From NCBI GenBank assembly GCA_016859345.1, contig CM029124.1:12302480-12366479 (forward strand): a stretch of DNA of 64,000 bases, in the 5' to 3' direction. A model generated the notes under the pieces. The model did no database searches. It saw nothing but the letters and a program-made list of their open reading frames with translations, and was not told the origin of the DNA. A program made the position numbers and the translations under genes. This document shows, piece by piece, positions 12,441 to 25,495 of this stretch (positions are counted from its first letter, which is position 1; every line of letters starts with the position of its first letter). This DNA comes from Istiophorus platypterus. Lineage: Eukaryota > Chordata > Actinopteri > Istiophoriformes > Istiophoridae.

Positions 12441-15400
12441 AAGCTGTCTGCGACTGGAATTGCTGGCTGGCTCAGGCCTGTTGGAGGTGGTGAAGGATCC
12501 CTGGCCAAGACCCACTAATGTTGTAAATCAGAGAAAGTTTGGGCTTGTTTGTTTACATATTACAGGCTTTACAGTGGGCCTACTACAGAACACAAGGAGC
12601 TGTTCTTGGCCCAGGCTATTGTATGGGTCATAAAACTAAAGAATATAATGGCTGTGTGCTCTTGCACCACCCAATCCTGCACTTGTTCACTGCTAACAAT
12701 TTTTTGTTCAGATGAACGAAAACAAGAATAAATATTTGGAAAAGAACAAAGATTTGTTGCATATTGTGGGTGAAAAAAATGTATTTCAATAGTTTTGGTT
12801 AGAATATCAAGAGTCAAGAATGTGAACACTCCAAATAATTGTAAAAGAGAATAAAACAGTTCAACCAATGTAAAAAAAATCATCAGGAAATTGTGATACA
12901 TAATCACAGAAAGATTAATAGCACCGAGCAAACAAAGTCATTTGGCTGAAAAAATTATAAGGTTATCACAGGAAGGATTCTTAATAATGATTTTAAATAT
13001 GTACATTTGGATTTAAAAAAAAAAAAAGTTGATTATTAAAAATGAGAAATTAATGCAATTGTAACATAAGCCTATGTGTCTATTGTACAACACAGTAAAC
13101 AAAATAAAATTCAACCACATTTCACCAAAGCCTACAGGGCAAAGGCAAACGTAGAAAGTATTTTTGGTTGTGTTCGTGTGTGTGTATAATCCCTAGTTGG
13201 TTCACTGATACATACTGTGGCTCCCTGGTATACAGTATGTTTAAAAAAAAAAAAAAAAATCCACTCAGGTGTTACTGTGTCTTTCCAAGTGCACTGTGAG
13301 CCAAAACACTTATCCTTAAGAGAGATCAAGCTTGCACACTATCTTATCAGCGCTTACAGTGCTACATGTACAGTAGAAGTACACTCAGCTGCTCATGCAG
13401 ACCCTGCTTACCGGAGATCAAACGCACGTCAGAGACTCCAACATACAGTAGCTTATAATCCACACAAGTGCCTCTCTGTACGTATGTGTATGAACATGAG
13501 CGTTTGTGACAGAGAAGGACAAAGTAAGGGAGAGAGCTCATGTATTTTTTCCGCCAGTGTCAGCAGCAGTGGTCTGGTTGTTTTGTGACAGTCATAGACA
13601 GAGAGCAGGAAATGCACCACGATGTGGCCAGTCACAGTTGAATTTCTTCAGTGATAAGGATAGATTTTTTTTTTTTTTTTTTCCTTTTCTGAGACGCCTG
13701 ACAGTCCATCCTTGGACTGCATTGCCATGAGGTTTGATCAGTAAAGCAAAAATACACCAGCAGCCGTAATGTGCATTCTTTGCGTGGACCGAGGAATGTT
13801 ACTAATAGTGTTTTTTTTTTTCTCCAAACATATTATGTTTATGTTTCTTCAGGTCTAATTTAAAAGATGTTTGAAGCTCGGCCTCTTACATATGCAGTCA
13901 CGCAGAGTCTCACACACATAGACAAGTGCCCACAAAAAGAGGAATAAAATGAAGGATAGGGGAGGGTGACAGGTAAACAAATTCAGTGTCATATTCTCCT
14001 GCTGTCTTCACTGTGCCACTTGGCATTTTAATGGAAGGGAATCTGATGTAACATATAGTGGTAACTACAACAGCAGCCTCGTACCAGAGGGGAAAACTTA
14101 ACTCCTCAGACCTATGCATTAAACATATTGTAGAATAGAGTGTAACATTTATCACTGTCATTCCTAGAGAGTTTGTGTAAATTTAAATGCGCTCAAGCGT
14201 GCTGATCCCCCCCCAACAATGTATGCGTACAATGCCACCCCAAAGCCCATTTTCCTGAAATCCTTCTCATTGTTCTGCACGACCATACCACCAAACAGCT
14301 ATTCATCTTTGGGGAATATGCTGTACAGAAATGTCTTTGTATGTGGGGCCTTTTTCTGTCACTGTGTTCCATGTTTCATATTGCAGAATCTGGTCACCTA
14401 TTTTTCATGGTTACAAAAAAAAACCCTTAAATGAAAGAAAATATATCCAACAAGATTGCATATTTATTTCACTGTAAAGAATTTGTAGGCTTATTTCAGC
14501 AAGCTATGTATAAATGATTACCTTAAAATGAGTTTCTGGAAAAAGGCATATTTTATAGCGCTTATGCGTGGTAAATCTGATTGGGTCATTTTATAAAAAG
14601 AAATTTTATTTCTATAATCTATTACTAGTTTTCAGTTTTTACTCTGACCCACAGAAAGGAGTATGAACCACAAAAAGGCCCGAAGACAATTAAATAAGAC
14701 TTTGTGGATTATTCATGACAAGTACTTTTCCAGGATTGTGAGCTGGAGTAAAATGGAACAATAATGCCTTTAAGTGTGGACAGTAGTGCATGGCAATACC
14801 AACTGACACATTAAACATTAAAATAAATTACCTAACCTTTACAACTTGCAGTGCCAATAACAGGAAAAATGACAGATCATGGGTTATTATTCACTGAGAG
14901 ATTCTATACATAATAATGATGTCATCAATAATGGCCATGATATCATGACTCCTGCAGCTTTAAAAAAAAAAAAAAAAAAAAAAAACTTTTAAGGGAAATA
15001 CTTTCTTTTAAATCGTTGGTCCAAGTCCAGGCCCCATCACTCAACTGGAAAAAACAGACAGAGTCTTTAAAAGATTGTAAGAGACAGAGAAAGAGAGATT
15101 AAAAGGTGCTGAGAGAAGAAAATGTGAAGAAAATGTGGCACATTGCGTTTCTGTTACCAAACGGCACTCATGAGTCAATTTGCCAAATAATAGAGGCAGA
15201 ACTTGACTGAGGAGGCACATGAGTACTGTTAACAGAATTATACTGAAGGGGTTTACAGTAAGTGGTGGTCTGTCATTTTTGTCTGGGCTGTTAGTAGAAT
15301 TCATCTTGAATGAATCTAGGAAATTAAAAGCCTGTAAATATGTCTGTATTGCAATATTTTTTATTTCTCCTTTTTTTTCTATGCACACAAACACCAGAAA

Positions 15401-18400
15401 GGTCAATAAACTTAACTTCATACCTAATTTGTGAGCATCAACTTCTGTGTGTAGGAAAGATACTGCACAATTACATGACGGTGCCCTATACTTTATCTAT
15501 GTATTCTTGTGTGTTTGTGTGCATGAGCATCTGATGATGATATTCACTATTTTTCACAAAAAAAATCACAAAAATCACAAAAAAATCATTTCTAGTTGTG
15601 TACAATGACAATTTGAGGCTGAAATTTAGAAATAATCATCTCAACATGTGGTCTAAATATGATAAACATCTTTTAGTTTCAATGACCTTTTGTGATAGAC
15701 ACACTTTTATCTGTGGTTTGTTTTTGCTTATGCCAAATTATAGCCTCCTATTACCACCACTGCCAGGAAGCAGACACTAGACCTTATGGTTAGTGTAAAA
15801 CTTAGTACTGAATCACCAGACTCAGGGCTCCTCAGATCCGAACATGTATCCAGATGGGGAGGCACATCTATTTTTTATATGAGGATCACATATTTGTGCC
15901 TCTCTTGTCCTTAACTGCTTTGAGAAACTGTCCTTTGTGTGCCCTAAATGTGAAAATCAAAGAATTTCTTCTTTACCGTCCAATGACGCCTCCTGATTGA
16001 TGCCTTCTGTTTGCACTGATAATACATCATAGAACACATTACAGCATATTGTGCATTTCAATAAGGGTCATTTTCGGAAAGCCGTTTACTCTGCCTCTGC
16101 AGAAAATCTTAAATAAATTTAATTGTCTGCATCCACCATCAGAAATGACTTTATGCGTTTTGGTTCATAATTAAGAGCTTTCACATCCATAAACTTAAAT
16201 CACTGTGCACAGCTGTTGAGGTGTAATTAAAGCATTAAATATGTGAATGATCAACTCCCACTAAACAAGATGACACCAACACCCCAGGCACAGAACTTAG
16301 AGGTGAACTGCAGGCTGGTTGGGCTTTTCCTAAAACTAAGACCCAGGCTCCTGGTATGTTTTGCTCTTTCTTCTGTTTTCCAACTCTCAGATGTCATTCC
16401 CATAAATCTCACTGGTTCGCCTCGGCATTAGTAGCTGAACTGATGCTAGCACCATTAGCTGATGATTTAATGACACTGTAGATGAGGACAGTCATCCTCT
16501 TTCTATCATTCTCTTTTTTTTCTTCCCCGCCTGCTGGCTGAGGATACAGGGAATCTGTGTGTTTTTAAGGATGAGGGTGGTGGCGCTCGTATCTCATCCA
16601 CCTCCATTACACCAAGGTCACTCCGTTGCTTTTCTTAATGTGATCAGGGAAAGTGTCACTTTTGCAGTTCTACGGCAGTAAATAAGAACTGGCTCTAATT
16701 TGAATGTAGTGTACCAGAGGCCCTTTATGGGTTGTTAATTTAGTATTTAAATACATTTAACAGTTGAGAGATAGTACTGATTAGGCCGGCTCTCAAAGTG
16801 AAGGCTATTTTTCTCTCCACTATTTCCACTGACTTGCCGTAGATTATTATTGTTATGATGTGACAGATGAACGCCAAGCTTAGTTTTGAATTAGGAGGAA
16901 CTTCAAAAGCTAAGAGAGCAATAAAATTTGTCATTTCTCCTTTATTTCTCCTCTAAATCCCCTATTGTGTATTTATTTATTTATGATACAAATAGATGGT
17001 TCAGTGTAACTAAAATAAAGGAGTTAATAAACAATAAAAAAAAAAAACGGGTTTTAAGATGACTGATACATACACCAACCCTGACTACAAGAAATTAAGT
17101 CAAACACGACTAATTTACAATAGCAAATAATTTAACATAATGAGGAAACCTTTTTGATTAATATACTTGTCAAGTCGCAAAAATCTTCATACAGACTGAC
17201 CCTGCAAAACGTTTTATCAACAATGTGCTGTATTTCATTAGTTTTTACTACAACCACAGTCTGATTAATTTTTTTGATTGTTATGTTCAGGCACCCAAAG
17301 CAATTGGTTAAGGTTAGGGAAAGAGCATCGCTTCAGTTTTTACCCTTTTACAAAAACCAAAACTGTTTTCCTAACCTTTACCAGTCCTTCTGTTGACTAA
17401 ACTTGCAGTACCTCATGCAGGACAAGATTGGTCATGAGTAAAGAATGACCCCATAGGTCATGTATGCTAGCAGCTTATTATGACCTATAGTTAAGATAGT
17501 TAAGTTTTACTGTTAGGTGACCTCCAGTGGCGATAGCAATCATGAAGTGAGCAGGAGGAAGTCAGGTGATGTAGTACATAGAGTGAAAAGTCTGTGTTAG
17601 GAGGAGGGTGAATGCATGGAATGCGTAACAAATACAGTAGTTGTGTTGTTTTTTTAACCTATGAATCTTAACTGCTTGTTTATTATTATAACCATGATAA
17701 TAAAGTTCCAATGTGTCTGCTGCTGGTACACTACCATGCGTCATATCAAGCTATATGGTTGCTCACACTGGAGGACTTCTTAGAAGGACTTAGGATTTGA
17801 ACTCTGGTTTCCAGTGTCACAGTCCTGCACTTTGTACAGAAAAGAAGCAGTTACATGCAAAAAAAAATTGTTACTACAGAATATGAATCAGAAAGCAATC
17901 ATTTAATTCTAATTGGTAGTATAAAAATATGATTTTTAAGAGACAGGGTTGCATACGCCCCCATAATGCATCATAATTCTATATCAATAATACATTTACA
18001 CAGGTACAGGTATAATGCCTGCACTACATGTTGCTCACCATGAGTTCACAGGCAACAACCGATAAAGTCCTTGAGTTTTCATTAATTATTTTTCTAGAAC
18101 TCACCACTTTTGCCCACTTCCTACACCAGCTGAGAGCACACAGTGGCCATGAAAGCCAATAAGGCCCAACCGACCTCCTCCACACTACAGATTTCTCCTG
18201 ACACCTAATGCCAGTTATGAAACTGGGGGATAAGTTAATGTGTCACAGTGGCATTGATTTTTCATTTGCTTCTCGCTGCCCCCAGTCCCAGAGCCAGCCT
18301 GGGCCTTTCCTTCATGCTTCAGGATGGATTACTGTGGCCCCCTTTGAAACAGAGCATTGCAGGGTGACAAGGGAGCCAGTGCGGGTGTTTTGTGAGAGGT

Positions 18401-19623
18401 GCCACACCTGATTACAGATGACACCATGCCACCGTCATCCACTGTGCCAGGGAGAGTTCAAATATCAAGATCAAGTCTTTCGGTGCAGTGTTCATTTACT
18501 CTGTTCCTGAGCGCGCCAACAAATAGCCTACTGCAATTTTAACGCATTTCTTAATATTACTTCTATTAAATGTGCATTTAGGTGCATATTTTTTTTTTAT
18601 TTTCTTTAACAGACGATCTCATTATAAATTATTTTCTTTATCTATAAATTGAATTCATTTCTAATGATGTATAGAACAATAAGGAGGCCTCTACAGTGGG
18701 GATAAAATGAGTGGTACAAGAAATCTGTGCCTGCTCCCTATGAAAGGAAAAATACGCTCACGTAACAACAACACGGTGCTCAATGAGCTATGTCCTCAGT
18801 TCCATATGAGATTGGTTAATACAAAAGCTTGCTGGTGAAAAACATTGTCCTGCTCTCAGTGACAAAGACAAAGTGCCTGTGTTTGGCGTACGCGAGTCAA
18901 AGGGACAGGTGACGACAGGGAGGGAGACCAGGAGGGGAATTTGAATTTCACATCTAGGAGGAGGCAGCATGTCATTAAAAATCCTAATTTCAGTGTCAGG
19001 TAGACTTACAGGTGATCCATCATCTTGTCAGAAGAATTTTATTTTATTTTCAAAGGAGTTCAAAGCAGGCTTTCCAGACCTTTTTTTTTTTTTTTTACTT
19101 CAGTTCCAATTAGATTTAAACACAATTAACAGAAAAGTCTGGTCCTATGAGTATGGTTGAGAGATACCTGCCCATTCAAGCAGATCTGAAGGAAAACAAT
19201 TTATAACACAGCAGAGTACTAAGCATTCTGTATAAATGAGAAAGAAACAAAACTTCCTCTATGTATTATCCTCCAGCATAATGAAACTATATCATAATTA
19301 ATAGATTATTACTACCGTCAAGTTAATATTCCAGTGGTGCACGCATTGCTGCTGCACTGCTCTTCATGTACCACCAGCAAACTGCATATCAGCACCCATG
19401 AATGCCATTTATTGGTACATTTCTAAATGTTAACGCCTGTCAACTCCAATCTCTCCAAAGGAGGCGCTCGGGAAATAAAATGCATCGGAGGGGACCTGCG
19501 AGGAGGACACACGTTAACCCAGATAGGCTGTGACAAAACACCATTACCTTCTCCTGTTCACACAGTGACGTACAGGACAGCTAGTAGTCCTCTGTCCCTG
19601 GGAGGAATCCATCTAAATGAGAG
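12441..19623. other. gene-poor stretch with candidate conserved block
   Basis: No supported exon. Poly-A/T runs occur (for example A24 at 14962-14985). About 18,110-18,440 is a repeat-free, G+C-richer block resembling a conserved non-coding element. A dispersed-repeat fragment lies at 17281-17400. A tRNA-like B-box (GAGTTCAAATCC on the minus strand, near 17,800) could be a SINE scrap but is too short to call. Confidence 0.5.
17281..17400. repeat. fragment of a GGTTAAGGTTAGGG-type dispersed repeat
   Basis: GCACCCAAAGCAATTGGTTA, then AGGTTAGGGAAAG, and later CCTAACCTTTAC. This phrase order recurs in percomorph genomes. The ends are approximate and the class unknown. Confidence 0.45.
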
Positions 19624-19627
19624 ACAC

Positions 19628-19723
<96 letters not shown>
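19624..19723. repeat. (CA)n microsatellite
   Basis: About 100 bases of CA repeats with a few interruptions (CG, AAAC). It produces a His/Thr-rich open frame that is not a gene. Confidence 0.97.
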
Positions 19724-19725
<2 letters not shown>

Positions 19726-19909
19726 CCTCTCACACTCTGGGAGAATATTTTTTGAACAAGGAATGTAAACTTGGGAGTTTTCTGTTTCTAGAATGAATAG
19801 GAGTGACTATAAATCTACAAAGAAAACACACATTGGTATTTACAACTGCTATACATTGTCTTTAAAGTTGAGATATTTTTTGTTTTTCTTATGCAAGCCC
19901 CAACGGAGA

Positions 19910-20651
19910 CAGTGGTGGAAAAAGTATCAAAACTACAATGTAAAATTATCGCATGTAAAAGCATTGCTTTCTAAAATCTTAACCAAGTAAAAGAGTATTA
20001 TCACAAAGATTAGTATCAAAAGTAAAAGTTTTCATTCTGCAGAAAAATTGTTCCTGTGTGTGTTGCATTCTTATGTAGCTTATATTATTGGATCAATAAT
20101 GCTTGTGCCTCAAAGAAACAAATTCATAGTGTAGAATGCCAGGGTCGAGCTAATTTTAACTCATCTTTGGGCTATCAACAAGTTTGATAAGTGGTAGGAA
20201 AAGTATTGTAGATAATTAACTTTAGTAAAAGTTGCAATACTTAATAAGTCCAGATGTATTAGCAGCAACATGTTCTTAAAATATAAAAAGTATAAGACCT
20301 CATTATGCAGAATTGCCCCCAGTTGGTGTTGGTTTTATTTTATTTAATCATTACTATTGATGCACTAACATGTAGATTGTATTTTGTTGTAATATTTGAG
20401 GGTGAAATCTTTTTGTCAGATTTTATAAAATGATCATGGATTTTACGCACAGAATAACAAAATACCATGTTTAAAAAAAGTAAATATAAAATAAATGTAG
20501 CATAGTCAAAAGTATTATTTACCTCATAATTGTAGTAGAGTTGAAAAACAATTTAGCATAAAATAGAAATACTCAAGTAAGGAGAAAGTATCTGAAAATT
20601 GTTCCTATGTACAGTTCTTTAGTAAATGTACTCAGTTACATTCCACTACTT
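19910..20651. mobile_element. degenerate non-autonomous DNA transposon (hAT-like MITE), copy 1
   Basis: It starts CAGTGGTGGAAAAAGTATC and ends GTACTCAGTTACATTCCACTACTT, imperfect inverted ends of the CAGTGGTGGAA...TTCCACCACTG type. Inside are AAAAGTAAAAGTTTTCATT, CCTCATTATGCAGAATTGCC, ATTGATGCACTAACATG and ATAGAAATACTCAAGTAA, all familiar from a very common percomorph repeat. No transposase is present. An 8-base target duplication is not visible, so the hAT assignment is an inference from the ends. Confidence 0.7.
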
Positions 20652-21306
20652 CTTCTATATAACAATGCATCATAAGTTAGTTTATAACATTCCTCCATAC
20701 TGTGCAAAATTTGAATCGAAGAGCTAACTCTGACTGTTCTGTGGTGAAAAAAAATGACTAAGATCTCAGATCCTTTCCACCCTCCAGTGTGTCGAATCTG
20801 AATGGTTACAGACCTCAGATGGATGTGACACCAGCAGTCCAACCACACTGTGCTCATGCTGGTGTCATAACATGGATATATAACCACTGTCGTCCTCACA
20901 TCAGGCTGCCTAAATGGACAAAAATGCCAGGGCAGCAAAAAAATGGCGAACAAACCCGGGGCTTCATTAGCAGAACCTTCCCAGCATGCTTTGCGATGAC
21001 AAATGATTGACTTGGAACAATATCTAAGGCGATCAGGATAAAGTACCAGCCATTTCAAGGCTCAGCAAAATTCAAATTCTAATTAGACCTTGCACCACAT
21101 TCCAAATAAAAATGGCTCCCTAGGTGGTGTTCCCTATCAGGTGTCTCTCCCAGTCCACTGAAACAAAACGAATAAAGAAAATGATTAAAGCGATAACAAA
21201 GGCATAAAATTCAAATTATAGCAGCATCACATCTGGGATCTGTATGTCACTGCCCTACCATTTCTGCTCTCTCCCTCTTTTTCTCTGGCTTTCAACCCAT
21301 TCCCAT

Positions 21307-21307
<1 letters not shown>

Positions 21308-21355
<48 letters not shown>

Positions 21356-21398
21356 CACACACACTTACACACACACACACACATGCATACATACACAC
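21308..21398. repeat. (CA)n microsatellite
   Basis: A long CA array with a few TACA/CATG interruptions. Confidence 0.97.
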
Positions 21399-24300
21399 GA
21401 CATTCCTTTCTTTCTACATGAGGGCAATCAAAGAACAGAAAAAAAGACAGGAGGAGAGAGAGAGAGTGAAAAACCAGGGAAATTAAAAGGTAGAGAGCGA
21501 GAACGCAAATAGGCTCTCAGCTTTAAGGTTATTAATGACTCCTCAAAAATGTGCGACTTTTCCAATCTCTCTGAGAAGCGCTTGAAGGAGCCTGCAGATG
21601 AAGCTGACCTTCACAATGTTCTTTGGTCTTTAGTTAAGAAATTCACTCACCATTATGGCATCATTAGGGAAACAAGGATAAAATTACTCCATGGTTAATG
21701 ACCTATAGGATCCCCACCAAAATTTGTTTCAGATCTAATAAAACTGAGCTTAACACACTTGAATGAATTATGAGGACTGCTATGCTGGGGTATTAAAATG
21801 TGGGGAAATAGATTTTCTGAAGCTAGGAGGACTGGACTTTTCAAATCAGATAGTAGAATGGAATTTTCTGGGCAATAAATTCTACCATGTCTCAATTTCT
21901 TTTTTTTTTTTTTTTTTTACCTCACAGAATTTTTCAAGCTATGATGGAATCTGTGAGTGGGATGGCCTCTAAAAATTCATTGCCAATTGCTGTCTCCTCC
22001 TCTATCCCCTTAAGGAAGATAGATTGATAGATGAATGGCTAAATGGGCAAATAAGTGAAGAAAAGTATAACTGAATGAAAACTCAATGTATGATAGAAAT
22101 AAATGATTAGATACACATAGATACTTATAAAAAAAAAAAAAATCCCAGAAGGCACAGCAAAGAAAATGTGATAAGTCAAACAAGAGCCTTTAAAAAAAAA
22201 AGTGTATCAGAATCTGCATTGATGCTGATTATTTTATGCGTTTACATTTTCTCCAGCTTGCCGCTAAATTTAGTACATGCCAAGCTGGTCATTAGCATAA
22301 TGCAGGGGCAGTTGAGAGGACACACAAAAGCTCATTAACAAGGACAATGTGAAGCTGTAGGCGACTGTGCCTCTGCAACATGCAGCACATACACATGCAT
22401 CAAAGTGTAAACACCAAAACATCTATGAAACTTTGCATGTGACATGATGAAAATGATGACTTTTTTTTTTTTTTTTTTTTAACATGTCAGTTTAAAAGCA
22501 GCCTCGGTTTAGCTTGGTTTGGTTGCAGCCCCTGAGAAGGGGTTTGTGAGCTAATGGCATTTGCTCTCTTTAAACTTTAATCTTTCCTATTAATTCCCTG
22601 CAACTGGAGAATGTGCGAGAGTTAATGTTCCATGAACGTGTTTCTCACTCTGCAATCTCTTCAAGCTAATTACTTTCAGGTGCTAAATGGGGGGAAATTG
22701 CAATCCATTTGGAAGGGAGAAATTTCACCTCCCCTTTGCCTATGTAACTGTGTGTGCAGTTAAAAAGAAAGAAAATCAAACATAAGAAGCCCGGTCTAGA
22801 GTACATTTAATCAAAAAACGGACACTCTGTGCTGAGCCCTGATTGGCTCTCCCTTTCCAAGGTAGCTTTGGGAGAGTAAATTGCTTCCTGTAGTTTCCCG
22901 CCTCACTGCTTATTTCGCAGGTCACTTGGAGGTCAGCAGGTGCAGCAGTGGACAAAAAGCCGAACAGATGTTTGATTGACATGGATCACACAGATTGGCA
23001 ATCAAAGTTTTCTGATGAGAAAGGAGAGGCTCGCCGAATGGCCATTTTGAAGGGTGAACACGAAGGATATACAGAAGAAGTCAAAATACAAATTAAAAGC
23101 AGATTAAGTCGGTGTGAGAGATTCATGGTTGTTTGTACGGAACATTAAATCTCGGGGAGTGACATGGTATTCGTCAGTGACAGGATCAAGTTGCGAGTGT
23201 ACAAATGGTTCCCAAGTCAATCACTAATCAGTAACGCAGGATGAACAGGCTCATTGCAGACAAATAGCTTTGATAAGTTTTACCTTTTAAGGGTTAGCCT
23301 GTGGAGGAGGTATATGTGGCGAGGAAGTGGAGAGAGATAGGGTCAGAGCGAGTGAACAGGGGGGGTTCTTCACTCTCCTAATAGGAGTCTGGAGCGTGGA
23401 GGGTCACTTTGTCCCCCGTTTGATCTTTTTCTCGGGATGACACCACAGGAAATGAAAGATGAAAAGAAAATTTAACTGCTGCCTAATAAACACAGAGACT
23501 GAATGGCTTAATTTGCTGCCACATATCCAGTCTAAATATGCTGAATCTGTAGGTGATCTGCATGTGGACCTGGATTAGCCGAGCCCTTTTGTAATCAGTG
23601 CCCTCAAAAAAGCAGGCTAATCGCACTGTGTCCACTTTTAGAATGTATCATCAATACAACTTTGTTTGTTTCTGAAGCCATTAAAAAATTATAAATTAAA
23701 ATTTGCGTTTGTAAACATTTGTTGTCTTTCTAACTCATTGCCGATGTCTTCTCATAATAATGCACTGTAAACGGTCTTTTTCATAGTCATTAGATACAGT
23801 GGCTGTGTTTAATTCATCACCAAATATGTTTTATGAGCACTTAAGAGATAAAATGATTTTTCTAATAAAGAAAAAAGACACAATCTAATTTATCTAGCTA
23901 ATTCCGATACTCTACACATAAGGGAGGTGATGTCCTCATGTACAATGAGAAAAAACAGCAGTGCACATTTTTTTCTCAGCCATATTTTTTGTGTGTAATA
24001 ATAAATGAATTAGTAGTGGGGAGTACTACAAACAGTCCATATCTTAGACAAACAATTGTAGTGACAGGCCTGAGCTCCCACTGTGTTGAGGAATCTCCTA
24101 CCAACACAGCACTCCCTCCCATTTATCTCAGTGGCTGAGAGCATGGGCTGGGAGGATGAGGAAACATCAAAAGAAGAGCATCCCAGATAACTGTAGCTCT
24201 GTTTCTCAGCGCCTCATGAAAAACACCTCTGTGCTGGTAACTAAAACCCAAGAAGCACGATAGCAATAGAGTACTATTGCACTCTGTGTGGCCTTTTGCT

Positions 24301-25084
24301 CGATCATTTCATGCTGATTGCTCGGAGGCATAAGTAAACTCCGAACGGCCGCTGATGTTTTCGCGTGGTTTTATTTTTTTCTCCGAGCCACTGTTACTGT
24401 TCCTCATTTTTTTTTTCTATCTTTCTAAAATGCCAAAGCTATTTGGTTAAATCATTAGAGGTGTTATGGACGTAGAATGGCTCAGTCGAGTAGCATCCCT
24501 GAGTAGTACTGAAAGGTTATTTTCTTCATGAACACTTGAGGGTCCACTGATCCCTTGTAAGTGTCTGTTGGAAAATGCATTGACATTTTACGTGAATGGA
24601 AAAACCCTCCTCAATAGACTCTCTTTCATTGCTCTTCAGGTTTCAGGTCATTATACCCGCAATAGGGGACTACTCAACCTAGTTTGGTATTACCTCTGAG
24701 AAAACCTTTATGCTTCTTCATTTACTCCATTCACAAATTTGGTTTGGAAGTGAGAGATATAAACCTTTGACATGAAGAGTGATTTTGAGCATGTAAAGGA
24801 GTTTGTCTTGTGTAAGCATCACTTATTATTTTTATTGCTTAAGTTTATGAAAAATTATGTCTGACCATGCATTACCGTATGTTTTAACCCATATAAATGC
24901 ACGAATTATGACAAATTAGCTAATATATTTGCTAAAACAATTACTAAAATGTCCTAAACAATCATATTCCAGAGCCTTAAGTGTCACATGAGAGTGGCTT
25001 CAACTTCAAAACAAACTTTGAAGTTAAGCTAACTCAGACATCTGTGTGTGGAAAGACATATACACGCGTGTGCTCTTTTCACAT
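21399..25084. other. gene-poor stretch with several candidate conserved non-coding blocks
   Basis: No supported exon. About 22,240-22,370, 22,490-22,760 and 22,800-23,130 are free of repeats and have mixed composition with homeodomain-type cores (CATTAGCATAATG, GCTAATTACTTTC). They are separated by T/A runs (21900-21919, 22461-22480). The 66-residue open frame at 22,948-23,148 sits in one of these blocks and has no recognised domain. Confidence 0.45.
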
Positions 25085-25087
25085 ACA

Positions 25088-25495
25088 CTGTAGGTAAAAT
25101 ACTCCATTACAACAACAGTCCTGCAAGTATTATAAGCAAAAAATAACTATAGCCTCAAAAGGAAAGTATTTTTTCTGCTGAATGCCCTTTCAGTGTGATA
25201 TTGTATTAAATAGATTAAATATTATTTAATTATCAATACTGATACATTAACATGTAAGCAATATTTAAATATTACAGCTGACCAAGGGGGAGCTAACCCT
25301 AACTGCTTCAAATGGTGTTGGGTAATTTTATATATAACAATGCATCATATTTTATAAGCCCATGTCTTTAAGAGTCTTAATGTAAAAACTAACTAAGTCT
25401 GTCAGATAAAATCCATGGGGTAAAAAGTACAATATTTCTACCTAAATGAAATAAAATATGAAATACACTAGTAAAGTTCTAGTACTTTAAAATCA
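25088..25495. mobile_element. degenerate non-autonomous DNA transposon (hAT-like MITE), copy 2
   Basis: It shares phrases with the family at 19.9 kb: AAAATACTCCATTACAACAA, CAGTCCTGCAAGTATTATAAG, TACTGATACATTAACATGTA, ATAACAATGCATCATATTTT, CTGTCAGATAAAATCCAT and GGTAAAAAGTACAATATTTC. The terminal CAGTGGTGGAA-type repeats are lost, so the ends are approximate. Confidence 0.65.

Noticed and set aside
17741..17830. tRNA-like B-box on the minus strand, possible SINE
   Set aside because: Only the B-box-like phrase is recognisable. No A-box or poly-A tail with duplicated target was found, so it is not called.
20636..21058. 140-codon minus-strand open frame
   Set aside because: It starts or ends in a degenerate transposon relic and has no family features.
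19624..21398. Long CA arrays considered as CRISPR-like or satellite arrays
   Set aside because: They are simple dinucleotide repeats without unique spacers, in a vertebrate genome.
22948..23148. 66-codon charged open frame
   Set aside because: There is no domain, homologue or flanking splice logic. It lies in a block that looks like a conserved non-coding element.
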